Positions 33,991 through 46,384 of a stretch of 64,000 nt of DNA are shown piece by piece. The notes under the pieces are model-generated. The model was not told the origin of the DNA. It saw only the letters and a program-made list of their open reading frames with translations, and made no database searches. Both the position numbers and the translations under genes were made by a program. Origin of the DNA: Lactarius indigo. Its lineage: Eukaryota; Basidiomycota; Agaricomycetes; Russulales; Russulaceae. The first letter of the stretch is position 1. Each line of letters starts with the position of its first letter. The stretch lies in assembly GCA_025766275.1 (NCBI GenBank), contig JAFKAC010000033.1, positions 62,001 to 126,000 on the forward strand. The letters are read 5' to 3'.

Positions 33991-34842
33991 TTAGAGAAAA
34001 TCTGCTCCCTTTGCAGTGAGCATTTGAGCCAGGTTGTCTTGGTTGTCTTGTTGTTCAGTGGTGAGTTTCAGAGAAAACTCAGCAAGCTGTTCCAAGACTT
34101 CACAAGTAACCACTGTGTCTTTAGTGATTGTCAGGATATTGTTAGCTGCTGTGGTGACCTGCGGTGTTGGACTGTTCTGTACTGTTGGAGTTGTAGTGGC
34201 AACAGTGATATGTGGTTTGTGATCTGGACAGTTTTGACTAAGATGTCCTTGTTTTCCGTAGTTGCAGCGTTGTCCTTCAGTGCAGTACTTTTGCTTTTCA
34301 TCTTCAGTGGTGGCTTTGCAAATGGCATTGATGTCCATTGTGTCTGGGTCATTTCATGGCATGCAGTACTGCTGCTTTCCACAGGTGCCATTTGTTGTCC
34401 ATCACTGTGAGAAGACATTTTGGCTAGGATGTTGTCCAGTGTTCTGCTGGAAAGGATTGTATTCTTTGATAGCTTGCTTCTTGAGCCAGTTACAATGTTG
34501 TTTTTGCACACTTTGAATCCATTGGGTGAAGTTGTTGGGGCTGTCATGATCAATGCATGCTCTGGCAAGAGGAGCGGGTAGGCCTTGAGTGAACATCCAA
34601 AGGATGTTCAGTTCATCTGTGTCCATTCTGGCACAATTGGTGAGATCTTGAAATTTGGAGATGTAATCATCAAGTTGTCCATCCTTCATATGTAATTTGA
34701 GGAGGGCTTGTTGTGCTTTTTTGGCATCAGAGATGTCAGTGAAGGTGTCCTTGAATTCACACGAAATAATTTGCCAGACATTGTGACCAAAGAAGATGGT
34801 TTTTGTGCCTGCTTCTATTTGTGTGAGCCAATCTGGTGCACA
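33991..34842 (-). pseudogene. Element D gag, C-terminal part
   Basis: Capsid-like segment (34842-34402; APDWLTQIEAG, DDYISKFQDLTNCA) and a degenerate zinc knuckle RCNYGKQGHLSQNC (about 34270) in which one Cys is Tyr. Gag ends TAA at 33993-33991. The equivalent of the shift heptamer reads AGATTTT (34003-33997). Confidence 0.8.
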
Positions 34843-35299
34843 TGTAATGTTATGATCCAACGCTTCAGACCTCAGTCACAGTATGTTTCCACCTTGCTTT
34901 TCCCCTTTCTGTACTATACTTTGTTACAAAGGAGCTACTGCTACTAGTGGTGCTGTTTCCCTTGATCTGAATATCTCCTTGTCCCATTTGGTCTCTTTGA
35001 TATTGTGTGGACTTGTGTTCATGTTGTTTGGAACCTCATCCTATATAAACCTGTACCATAGACCATAGGAAGCCAGACTTGGCTTCATTTGCAATCTAGC
35101 AACCTTGCCTTCATACTTTGGTGTGACCTCACCTTATTCCCCTCCTCTCATGCATCCCCTATCTCAGTCCTTAACCAGGACACTTTGGAGTCTTTGCAGT
35201 TGAACTATATCAACACATCACACCTGTTATACTCTGTGCACTAGCAAGATCAAGTGTAGAGAAGTGTTAGACACTTTGGGTGAAGAGCCCTACATTACA
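34843..35299 (+). repeat. Probable inserted solo LTR in element D gag
   Basis: Begins TGTAATG and ends CATTACA, with a TATATAAAC box near 35042 in plus sense. It lies where the D gag homology is interrupted. No clear target duplication, so ends are tentative. Confidence 0.4.
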
Positions 35300-36354
35300 G
35301 AGTAGTGCTGCACACCGTGCCACACTTGTACCACTTGTATTTCATAGCAATAAGACAACAGATGTCTTCACTTGATACTTGTGTGACCTAGAACCTCTAG
35401 AACCCACACCCCTGCTAGGGCATAATATGTAACCCATTTCTCTGCTCCTCCTTTGCAGAGATTGAGGAATAGAGTAGTGCATCTGTAAGGATCTTTGATA
35501 ATTGAGGTGTCCTTGTTCATGAAGCAAAATCATTGAAATGCACTGAGGAAGTGACATGTGTTGGATTGTTTACCCAAGAAGGCTTTTGAAGTACTTCCTT
35601 CAAGATGTTCCCCTCATACGGATTGGAGAATATTTTCAAACTTTCATTCATTGGCAGTAAGTTCTTTGTTGTTATCACTATCATTGCCATCTCCATCATC
35701 TGGGGTTTTTCCAAAAGTGTCTCCTGGCATGATAGTAGTACAGTGAGATGGCAGGGTTTTGTCATTGTCTTTCTTCTTACCCTTGTCTGTTATTTTGTCA
35801 CCATGGTCAAAGTTAAGCCCAGTACCACTAATAATTTCTGAGTGTGTGCTCAGGGCTCAGGATGCATGGGCTGCTTCTTGGGATGAAGTTGTGTGTTGCA
35901 CAAAGTGAGTTGGGATTGGTGCTACTACAATGGATTTGGCAGCTGTCTGGAGTATTGTCTGATTCTTTAGTTAATTGATGTTCATATTCAGCCAGGGGGC
36001 ATGTATGAGTCCAAGATTTGGTGCTGCTACTCAGACTGCATAGTGTTGCCTAGATTTGTCATCAAACTGAAGTTCAAACCAGACTCTGCAATAATTTTTG
36101 ACAGCCTTCTTTGTGCCTTGAAACAGTGTGTAGTAGCCAGCCCAAGGTGCTTGATTGTCTCCTTTTTGCAGGTATTCAATGCTAGTTTGAAGGGGGTCGT
36201 CAGCGGCCCCAACATTGTTGGTGCTTCGGGGTTGTAGCTGAAATGGTGGGGAGATGATCCCTCCTCCATCTTCATTGGTGAATGTTGATCTAGACATAGT
36301 CAAAAGGGGTCTGTATTCATTCAAGGTATCAAGTTCAGGGAAAGCTTGACTTAA
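35300..36354 (-). pseudogene. Element D gag, N-terminal part
   Basis: Pieces read YLQKGDNQAPWAGYYTLFQG and WFELQFDDKSRQHYAV (36200-36030), aligning with the N-terminal gag domain of family A. Then comes FLGKQSNTCHFLSAFQ (about 35570), equivalent to the FLNAF block of A2. The sequence TTAAGTCAAGC directly follows the LTR in element sense. Confidence 0.7.
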
Positions 36355-36725
36355 TGTTATGTGCAGTAAGGTGTATCATTTGGATTTGAGTTGGAGTTCA
36401 AATTGGAGAGCAGATAGTGCTGACAATCAGACAGCAGAGCGATGATGCACAAGACGAGTGGATGTTGATTGCTAGTCAACAACAAGTAATCATTTAAGTT
36501 TGATGTTTGTGAAGCCAAAGATGTTTATATGAGAAGTTACTGCAGTTGAATACAGTAAGTTGAGCTTAGAGCTTTGAGTACATGGAATCTAGTCCTTAAG
36601 TACTACTATCATGAGTCACATGGAGGCTATGAGAATGTCCTCCAAATTGTACAGAATGATGAGTCAACAGGTTGGGGAGGATGTAGAAGTATTGAGAAAG
36701 ATAGAGAAGGATTCTTAGCATAACA
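36355..36725 (-). repeat. Probable element D 5' LTR
   Basis: About 371 bp with 7-bp inverted ends TGTTATG...CATAACA, an ATATAAA box near 36530 in minus sense, and the TTAAG primer-site start at the junction. Right end uncertain. Confidence 0.5.
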
Positions 36726-39700
36726 GTGTAAGTGAACTAACACAGTACACACTCAAGCCTAGCATGGAGACAAGTCATATGCTGAATGTACAGTCACAGT
36801 GGAGAGTAGAAACACATGGAATCTTTATTCAAGACTCTAGGTCAGGTGATCACACTGTGGTAAGCTGAGTGGAGAACCAAGAGAACAAGTGTGATGACTC
36901 ACTGTCACTTGGCAGGGGGTCACAACATAGGCAGAGACTGGGGGCTGAGGAGGGTGTGGAGAACAATGAGGAAGAACACAGAGGATGTGGGCTATGGCTC
37001 TTGGCTCAAAGGGTAGTAGTGGTGCACAATGAGTGGGGCACTCGAAGGAGCTGAGAGGCAAGAGGGAGGATGTCACAAGTGGACTGTCTGAGGGACTGTC
37101 TGTAGAATTGCACCAGCTTATATACTACAGGGGGTGGTCTGTGCATAGGTTTAGGGCAGGCTTAGGGCCTGTCCATGGGTGCTGCGCAATGCTGCAGAAG
37201 AGAACATTCCAGAGACATCTAATAATAGAGTCCAATCAGAAAGAGTTTAAACATAGAATGACTGCACTGCAGTCAATGACACCATATTGCACCATAGTGG
37301 TGTGATTCTGCAATCCTAGCAGAAGTTCCTGAAGGGGTGGTGACTTGGTTGACTATCTTCATTAATTGATCAACAATCAACTGTTGATTGATACACATGC
37401 ACACACTCACATGACTTGAGTAAGCACATGACACATCATGTAACCATTGGAGAGTTAAATTCAAACTCCGATTCCAGATTTCCCCTTTAGGAAGTTGATG
37501 ACATAAGCCCGGTCCAGTCTGGTCTGGTCCTAAGCACCTTGAGTCATAACCAGGTTTATAGGTTCATGACAACAAGTTGGTTCCACTCAGGACACTACAT
37601 GAGGGTTTATATACAATGCTGTGGCTGAGTTTGAATTACTATGAAACCTTGTTACTAAAGGTATTGTAATAGTAATGATTCAGACACTGACATGTTGTAT
37701 CTAATAATAGCCTTATCTATGGTGCTGACTGATGCACAGTTATAAAGGCTGACAGAACTATGATGTGTCCTTATCTATGAGTCATAACCCTATAACAACA
37801 TAGTCTAGAACTATCTAGAACCTTCCCTGCTTATTGTCCAATGAGAAACTACTTTATATGTATGGAAGGTGACCTAAAGAGGCATCATCCATTAAGGAAG
37901 TTACTATCCCAGGGTCACGTGCTTGTGGGTGCACATGTTGGCATCATGTGATTAACCATCTTATCATATCTAATGATAAGGACTTGAATGTTTGAGCTCA
38001 ACATTGGAGACTTGTATCTTCACCAAATAAATCCACAAAAATACAGAAAAATAAGGCAAAAATAGAGCATCTGTGACAACTGGATGAAGCAATTTGAGCC
38101 ATGATGAAGAGGAGTGAGAAGGATCCACAATGCAAGTTAGGGTTTTTCCACTGTCCAGAGCAAGCAGACTTTCAGGACAGGATCACAATCAACAAACATG
38201 AATTCACCACTTACTGCACATTAGAAAGTCATAGCATCATTTCTTTCAAGATGCAGGCAATTCCCTTGCCCTAGTACCAGGAATAGTCCATGCAATTTTC
38301 CAGGTGATACAGGACAATATGACACATATATTTCTAGTGGTTCACTGCTATCTGACACCTACCACATCTCTACCAAACCCATTTGCATGTTACCCAGAGT
38401 TTGGTGCAAGTTTATGGTCATCAGAAACATAGAAAGAAGTAATGATTGTGCCAGGAAGTTGGAAAATTTACCACACTGTCTACTGAGACTGGGACTACAG
38501 AATCATAGTAATGAAGCCATTGAATAGAGTCAGTAATATTATCTTGGATGGAAGATGGCTCACTAACCTTTGCTTGTTTCCTAGGACTTTTAATAATCCC
38601 CACTTTTATGCTATTTTGAATAAATGTGTATAATGTCTGGGCCACATGCAAATGCATATTATGTGATTACAGACAATTTAACAGACAATTTACATGAGGA
38701 CTCAATCACATCCTGCAGTAGGTAAGAGACAATTGAGGAAAAACCTTATTGGACTTTTCCAGAGTAGTTAATAAACCCACCCACTACATGGCCAGTCATT
38801 GTCTATCACATGACCAATAAAGTCACAGCTGTAGATCACCACTGCTATTGATGCTTACTAGTACACACAGCATACTGTGGTTCCTTTTTTAAAAATAATT
38901 AAAAAAAACCCCCTCATATCTATTCCAGGATAAATATCCCAGACTACAGTAAGACTGGCCATAGCCTAGCTACTTCAAGAAATGCATGCATATGTTAAGT
39001 GTGAATTGATACCAGCCCATGTGCACAAGTTCACAGGCTTCCTTTTCTTTCGCCCCTAATTTGTGTCATCCCTTTTGGAAACAATAGACAGGCTTGCAGA
39101 TGTTTCCTTAAGTGTTTCCGATTCTACCTGCCCAACACTACACATCTGTCACCTTGTGCACACTTGTTTTTCACACAGAATCACACATTCATCTGGCACC
39201 ACCACTAGTGCTGTACTGGCACAAGACAACAAGTTACTGGCTACCAGCTGCACTAGATCTGTTGAATATACTGTCTGTGAGATTATGTTTTAATTTGTTT
39301 GTATCTTCATCTTTCATGCTGGCATTGTGCAAACCTATGCAATTCCTTTGCACTCCTGGCTTGATTCGTTGATTCGTACTTGCACTTACTTGGACACTCA
39401 GACTGTCTCCCACTTCCCCTCCAGGTTGTACCCAATGTCTACAGATTCATTATCTCATTGATCTGCTTCCGCAGAGAATAAAACTTGCAACTATACAATT
39501 TACTCTCTACAGGTCTTCTCATGCAGACCCCATCTGCACACACATTTCACTCATTAATAGATCTATTCCCTATCCTAATACATTCTGAGTGTCCATATCC
39601 TCTAAGAAGCTTTGGTGCCAATGTTCTAGATTTGGATGGTACCTAGAGTCAGCAGACTAAACCTATTAAGCCAGATTGTGCCCAGATCTAGTAATGCAGC

Positions 39701-40076
39701 CTGGCACTGGAGGTTGGACAATACTATAGGCATTGATGGACTACATAGTCTTATACAAATGAATGTATGACACAGCTACTAGCAGCTGTTGTGCTCCATG
39801 TGCTCAACGTCATCATCCTCATAATCCATGTCCATGTTATACAGTACCTGTGCATTGTAGTGAGAATTCACACCCAATATTACAAATGAATAATTACCCA
39901 CCAGTACAGGAAGAGGAACCTCTGCCTTCACACCCCTCTGAAAGTGGGAGGGACTCACCTGAAGCCATTGAGGATTATAGAAGTTGACTGGGAGCCCTGG
40001 CAATGGCATGCAGTTTTTGCTAATTGATTTGGCTTTGATGATACACTTAAATGAATGGTTGCCACATGAGGGGCAA
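36726..40076. other. Unrecognised CpG-poor region
   Basis: 3.35 kb without a gene I can support. Short AT-rich tracts; a TATATA-like box near 37122. An acidic open stretch (39763-39987) may be debris of a transposase N-terminus. The last five bases (GGCAA) precede the A2 LTR. Confidence 0.4.
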
Positions 40077-40663
40077 TGTTACAATTTCTCTTTTGGACTC
40101 GTTCTTTCTTTGAATCCCTATTCCACTCCCAATACTGTATGAGCCCTGTACAACTATGCAGACTTCACAATTTACTGGTTCCTATCACATGCCCTGCTTA
40201 TTGATGGACTCTTTTGATAAAGCTTGACATGTGCTAGTTTCTGTGTTACTCTCACTCACACATGACCCTGTGTGATTCACCTTTGTTCCCATTATGTCTT
40301 ATCATTGTTCCTCTTATGCTTTCTCCTTTGTTCTGTATCACATCAGTGACACCATCTGTTTGTACAGTGTGTACACATTGCTAGCTTTTTAAACCTAGTC
40401 CTATCTAGCTTGTATGGTAGACTAGACTTCTTGTGTAATACTACACTCATCTAATGAAGGTTGCCTTTAAGCATTCCCTTGTCTTGTGATTCCCCTGTCT
40501 TTCACTAGGTCTTCACATCTTAGCACTCCCTCTATGGTCCAAGTGACTTTGTCCTTGTGACCCTTGTGCATCATCTCTCTGAAGTTAGGCCTTTGAGCCT
40601 GTACTACCACACATCAACTGACTTGATATAGGTTGTATCTAATGCCCCTGTAGAGCCATTACA
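40077..40663 (+). repeat. A2 5' LTR
   Basis: 587 bp, TGTTACAATTTC...GCCATTACA. TTTTTAAA box near 40386; predicted RNA start AGACTAGACTT (40419-40429). It also serves as an empty-site reference for the SINE-like insertion at 63281. Confidence 0.92.
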
Positions 40664-40676
40664 TTAAGTCTAGTCT
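40664..40676 (+). promoter_or_regulatory. A2 self-complementary primer-binding site
   Basis: TTAAGTCTAGTCT abuts the LTR; AAGTCTAGTCT (40666-40676) is the exact complement of 40419-40429. Confidence 0.7.
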
Positions 40677-41134
40677 CTCTGAACACTGTGGCTCTCACAA
40701 GCCAAAGCAGGACCAAGTTTGTTCAAGAATTCCTAGACTGACACCCCCACAATGACCTCTGATCCTCAATTAGTGGGACTACCCTTTGGAGAAACACCCC
40801 ACACAACAAAGGATACTATGCTTTCAACCCAGATAAAAACTCTTACAACCCTATTGAATACATCAAAGATCAGCATGTTTGGGCCTATGTTGCCTACTCT
40901 GACAGAAAACACTCCTGGTACTCCATTAAACTGGTACCACAATCACTTGGGTTAGGACCCAGAAAAGGGAATGTTCAAGCAATTGATGCAGACTCTGACA
41001 TTGAAGAACCTGACACCAACTCTAAAGACAAGAATAACCCAGCACACACCCCTACCATCACTAGACCAGTTGACTTTGCATCATATGCTGACATGTTCAC
41101 CACACAACTCTCGACCACCCTCACCAGCACCACA
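40677..41134 (+). pseudogene. A2 gag, N-terminal part
   Basis: Reads TVALTSQSRTKFVQEFLD, GTTLWRNTPHNKGYYAF, IEYIKDQHVWAYVAYSD and TITRPVDFASYADM, collinear with A1 gag. Frameshifted near 40740. Cut at GGAGG (41135-41139) by element B. Confidence 0.82.
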
Positions 41135-41139
41135 GGAGG

Positions 41140-41646
41140 TGTAATGTCATCATGACATTAGCTCGACTTGAGCTCGTAGAGGCGGTAACAGACTTAGCAA
41201 ACTGGCACGACAACTTGGAGGTCCGTGGTCTTATCCTGGTGAATGCGCGGAGGCACACCAACAAGGCTTATACTAACGATGACTTGAAAGGCTTGAAGGG
41301 CGATAGAGATAGAAGAGAGAGAGAGAGAGAGAAGATGCGAGGTAGAAAGTGACAATTCAAGAAGACCAAAATGGTGTATCTTGGTCTTCACAAGCTATCT
41401 TAAATACAAGTCGAGCAGGCTTACAAGTGCTGCTATGAGTCTTGGTATGGTAGCGTCCAACGTATCACATAAGTAGCGCAATCCTAATACTACTACTACT
41501 AGTACTAGGATTGAGTCATAACTCAGTCAGCAATCACGCGCAATCTCCTATCATACTACATCGTAAACACCTAAGTCCACGACTAATATACCTTACTGCC
41601 ATAATTGCAACCAGTACAGTAAGGGTCCACAAGTCAAAACGTAACA
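41140..41646 (-). repeat. Element B 3' LTR
   Basis: 507 bp with a short GA microsatellite near 41320-41335. About 26 substitutions from the 5' LTR by eye, about 22 at CpG sites. Confidence 0.95.
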
Positions 41647-41676
41647 TCACCCTCCTTTCAGCATGAGACTCCCGAC

Positions 41677-42825
41677 TCACTGAAAGTCACAAGCTGGCCA
41701 GTCCCTCTGCTCATCGGCAATGTGCCCCAGCACGGTGGCACACTCCAGCCAATAGATGCAATCACACTTGTCATCTTGCGCGCATAAAATCATGGTGCAG
41801 AGCTGACTCACCCTGGCTTGCAGCCGATCAAGTTTGAAACTTGCTGCACAGTAGCGCGTCACCTTGGCTGTGAGGGTTTCGTCATTAATGCGATTGAGGG
41901 CGCAGTCGGTGATTTTGTCAGCTGCAAAGATCACCAGGTCTTCGTGTGAGTTGGTGGGCTGGAGTGTGGCTGATACATGCGGCTCTGCGTAAAGGGGTTT
42001 GCCATAAACATGCGGCGAACCTGGTATGACTCCTAGGATCAATGGATCCACCCCTCCGATTATTTGGACATGTGACGCATCCCTCTCGATGCCGTCGGGG
42101 CCGGTGATGGGGTACGCAATATAATGGGGTTGTCGATTTGCCCTGAACCCTTCAGGCACAATGACATGTGCTGGGTCCTCGGCGCTGGTGAATGGACAGT
42201 GGTCTGCAGCACCAGGTACGTGCACACGTCCTCAATACATGGGGGACCCATCGGTGTAGATGAGCCAGGGTGTGATGAGGGGATTAGTAGGGTCGCGCTT
42301 CATTCGAAGGAAGGTGTGTCTCGCTGGGTAGTAATTGTCATCACCATGGCCAGCCTCAGCAGCCGCCATCGCTCCTGCTGCTCTCACATCTCCCTCAGTT
42401 GGGCCACTGCTGAGTCAAGTTGTTCTTTCTGCCATGCTGCTGCTACTTTCCTCCAACCCTCCAACTCGTACTCCATCAGCACTTGAACGCTCATTGTCAT
42501 GTGGGAAAACTCCATGAACACCGATGAGGTCATTGCTTGGGGGGATGGCGGCGATGTGTTCACGCTCACCAGCATTGTTTCAGAAGATGTGGACAATGGC
42601 TTGCTCGTTGTTGGGGTATTGAGTAGGATCTGGGAATCGGGTGATGACGTGTGCCCATTCTTGCGCGGTGATAGGGCCCTCTGACTGTCCAACGGGTGTG
42701 TAGGGCGTGAGTTGGGTGTTGGGAACTTCAGTAGCATCGTCCTCTTCCAGTAGGGCATGGGCGTCTTGTGCAAGGGAGTCGAGGAGTGCCACTTATGTGA
42801 CATGTCGCAAAGGAGAAGTGGGCAT
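41677..42825 (-). pseudogene. Element B ORF3, homologous to element C ORF3
   Basis: Begins with ATG at 42825 (MPTSPLRHV), downstream of the chromodomain stop, and ends with ACDFQ at 41677: about 383 codons, close to the C homologue. Its longest clean piece (42225-41677) contains VIVPEGFRANRQPHYIAYPI, ASHVQIIGGVDPLILGVIPG and YGKPLYAEPH, then a helical C-terminus with YWLECATVLGHIADEQ. In-frame stops near 42790, 42580, 42415 and 42230; most are TGA where CGA fits, for example MY(TGA)GRV against LHRGRV in C. Function unknown. Confidence 0.75.
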
Positions 42826-42893
42826 GTGAGTATGTGTAGAGCAAAGGAAGAGGGGATGACTTTCTTCTGTTGTTTCGTCTCTCCTTTTATCCT

Positions 42894-45800
42894 CTATCCT
42901 CCGCATTTGGGATTCCTGATATAGTCAAGTGCTTCTGGTGCGAATACATCATCCTTGTTGACCCACTGATTCTCCAAGTCTGGGTATCCCTTCCACTTGA
43001 CAAGGTATTGTAATCGTCTTCCTCTGCTGAAATTCCGCATGTCTAGAATTGCCTCAACTTCGTATTCTTCTTCTCCATCAATCAGTTTGGGCAGTGGTCG
43101 TGTGAAGTTCTCCCCATGAAGGGGGGTTTGTTTGTACGGCGTGAGAAGATCAATGTGGAACACTGGGTGGATGCTCCACTGCGCGGGAAGTTCCAATCAA
43201 TAATTGTAGGGGGACATCACCTGTGTCACCCGAAAGGGTCCGTGGCATCGCACTGCTAATTTTGCTGTAGGTTGATTGGTTCGAAGGTGTTTTCCTTCTT
43301 GCCATATGAGGTCACCAGCTTTGAACTTGGGTGTATCTTTGTTGCGTACCCATGCTTCTTGTGCCTTCATCATGAGGCGTTGTGCTTCTTCTCTGGCTTC
43401 CTTGAGCTGCGTCAGCCTGGCGGTCACCTGTGGTATTGGGGATGACTTATCAGTCCAATCAGCATGTGGGTTATACCCCATCAGAAGTTGAAATGGCGAC
43501 TGTCTGGTGTGTTCATGGGGCCAATTGTTGTGCACGAATTCTGCTATGGGTAGATAAGAGGTCCAGTTATCCTGTCGCTCGTTTACCCAGAAGCGCAGGT
43601 ATTGTTCCAGCCATTGATTTGTTCTCTCCAACTGCCCATCGGTATGCAGGTGGTAGGCCGTTGACACATTTTGCTAAACACCCAAAATCCGACATACTTC
43701 CTGCATAAATTTTGATGTGAATCATGGGTCTCGGTCGCTGATAACTTTACGCGGTAATCCGAAGCATTTGAAGATGTGGTTTACGTACAGGGTTGCTGTT
43801 TCCTTAGCCGTGATTTCCTCCTTGCATGGCACAAAGATGGAGGCCTTACTGCAGTCATGGTCGGTGATTGTGAGGATGCTATTGTGATGCCCTGACATTG
43901 GTAGTTTAGTGATGAAGTCCACTGCCACCATCTGGAACGGGGTCGCTTCCAGGACAGGTGTGATGGGGTGTAGCACCACTTGAATGGGGCGCATATTGAC
44001 TTTGTTTCGCTGACACTCAGCACATCCTTGTATGTACTTGTACACGTCTTTTTATAGGCGTGGCCACCAGTAGTGTTGCTCCACTATTTGTTGCGTCCTC
44101 GCAATTCCCAGGTGTCCGTGGACGGGCAGGTCGTGATGGTTGTGTATTAGCACCCGTTGTGTGGAGGCGGGTCCTGTGATTACGAACCTGCCATCCTTGT
44201 ACCACTCTCCATCAATCTTCTTTAGTTTGTAGGGGTCTACCCATTGCTTGATGATCTTTTTGTCTTGTCAGTGTCGAGGTTGCTGGAGGTTTGGGTTGAT
44301 GGTGAAGGTTCTGGCCATGTTGATCGCCTTTATGAAGACTTCTGGTGGTAGCACAACCACTTGTTTGTTGTTGGTAGTCCCTTGGTCGTAGTCGGGCCTT
44401 CTTGACAAGGTGTCGGCGTGACCGTTGTTCTTTCCCTTGATGTGGTGAATCTCAAAGTTGTATTTGGATAGTTCCAGTACTTCCCTTGCCACATGCCTGC
44501 TGATCTTCTGTGGTGTCTTCCAGTACTGTAGGTTGAGATGATTGGAAAAGATTTTGATTTTGTGGGGGGCTCCTGCTAGTAGTGGTCTCCAGTTGCGCAG
44601 GGCTTTGACTATCGCAAGCAATTCTAGGTTGTAGATGTCATAGTTTCTTTCCACTTCGGAAAGCGTTGTGGAGTAGTAGCCTATCAGATGCTTCTTTCTG
44701 TCAGCTTTTCATTGTAGTAGTACGGCTCCCACCGCGTATCCTGAGGCATCGACTTCCAGTTTGAATGGGTCTTGAAGTACCGGATGGGCTAATACTGGCT
44801 CTTCTGTTACCAGGTGTTTCAAAGTATTGAAGGCCTTGTCTTCTTCTTCCGTCCATCTCCATTCCGTGTCTTTTCTTGTTAGTTTGTTAAGGGGTTTGGC
44901 ATGCGTGGCAAAACCGTGAATGAAAAGTTGGTAGAAGTTGCAAAAGCCCAGGAATGATCGTACGTCCCTGACTTTCGTTGGTGTCGGCCAGTCCTTAATG
45001 CCTTGAACTTTTATGGGGTCCATACGTGTTACCCCCCTTTCAAGGATTACCCCCAGGTAATCCATTCATGGTTGGTGGAATAGGCATTTCTCGAGCTTGA
45101 AGTAGAGATCGTGTTCTTCAGCTACACGCAAAACATCCTGGACCACGGCAACATGCGCTGCGAGATCATGGTCAAAGTGAGTGGCAATTCTGATATCGTC
45201 CATGTAAACACGTATCGTAGTTCCCAACCATTCATGTTTTGTGATGGTGTCCCAATAGATCTGGTTCATCATGGCCTGAAACATGGCGGGAGAGTTTGTG
45301 AGTCCAAAAAACATGATGGTTGGTTCAAAGAGGCCGAATTTGGTTTTGAAAGCCGCTTTCTCTTGGTCACCATTGCAAATGCGTATGTTGTTGTAGCCCC
45401 ATCTGATGTCCAGCTTAGTATAAATATGGGTGTTGCTGAGGTCAAGAATGAGATCCTGGATCAGCAGGAGTGGATACTGATTGTGGATCGTGTGCGAGTT
45501 GATAACCCGGTAGTCCTGCACCGGGCGTAGTTTTCCGTCCTTCTTTTTAATGAAGAAGAAGGAGGATGTGTACGGGGAAATAGATGGGCGTAGATACCCC
45601 TGCTTCAACTTTTCCTCCAGAAATTCTTTTAATTCATTTTCCTCCTTCTGTGTCATGGGATATACTTTGCAGTCTATGGTGGCCAGCGCTGACAGCTTGA
45701 AGTCTATCGCGTGGTCCCACGGTCTAGCCGGGGGGAAGCAGTGCGAGGCCTGCTTGTCAAAAAGTTTGCAGAACTGTTTGTATTCCTGTGGAAGAGTCAC

Positions 45801-46384
45801 CGCATGTTGCTGTTGCTTTGCCTGTATGGCCAGTTCTGTAGAAGTAGTGGCACGGGTGAAAGTTTCTTCTTCCAACTCTTTGAAAATGTCTTCTTTTTCC
45901 GCTACGATTAATGCCCTTGTCATGGTGCAATTTAGTAGCACTTCATTGGTGGCAATGATTACCAGATGCATGTCCGGATGCATTGTAGCTTGTGCCCAGT
46001 TGATTGTGGGCTCGAACGCACTGAGCCATGGATAGCCCAACACCATATCTTTGCTTCCAAGGTCCGTGACCAGAAAGGTCATTTGCTTCACCTGTTGGTG
46101 CATTTTCACTTCTAGGTTAACATAATGAGTGATTAACCCAGCTTTGTTTTCTGTGTTGTCGATATTCCAGATCTTGCGTGGTACCTCGAGTGCCTGAGTT
46201 GGGATTCCTGCCCATATTGCCATACTTGGTCATATAAAATTATCGGTTGCCCCCAAATCAACCAGGGCATTTGTTTCAGTCATTTTGTAATTTGTGTGAA
46301 TTGTTACTGGAATTCGCAGAGATCAATGGCACGTTGTCACAATTACAGAATTACATTTTAAAGCCCTCACCCAGACTGATGGGT
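42894..46384 (-). pseudogene. Element B pro-pol with chromodomain
   Basis: Protease: ALVDLGATDNF near 46260-46230, with Leu in place of the DSG Ser (TCG to TTG would be a CpG change). ORF 46223-45066 spans the protease C-terminus and RT ([35 protein letters not shown]). Then RT and RNase H (45065-44268), the HHCC zinc-binding region (about 44130-44000), integrase (VDFITKLPMS, VISDRDP, DGQLERTNQWLEQYLRFW), and GPF-like FRVTQVMSPYNY. The chromodomain is intact (YEVEAILDMRNFSRGRRLQYLVKWKGYPDLENQWV in overlapping blocks, 43060-42930), ending at 42894. Stops are mostly TGA at former CGA. Chromodomains are known to steer chromovirus integration to marked heterochromatin. Confidence 0.92.

Larger units (their letters stand above)
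29937..36725 (-). mobile_element. Old Ty3/gypsy remnant, element D
   Basis: Minus-strand element, strongly CpG-poor and full of stops. Order in its sense: probable 5' LTR (36725-36355), gag N-terminus, an inserted LTR-like sequence, gag C-terminus, protease, a TIR transposon insertion, RT, RNase H, integrase. It is truncated after the motif IHNVFHINLLYPF near 29950; no chromodomain or 3' LTR is seen. Confidence 0.85.
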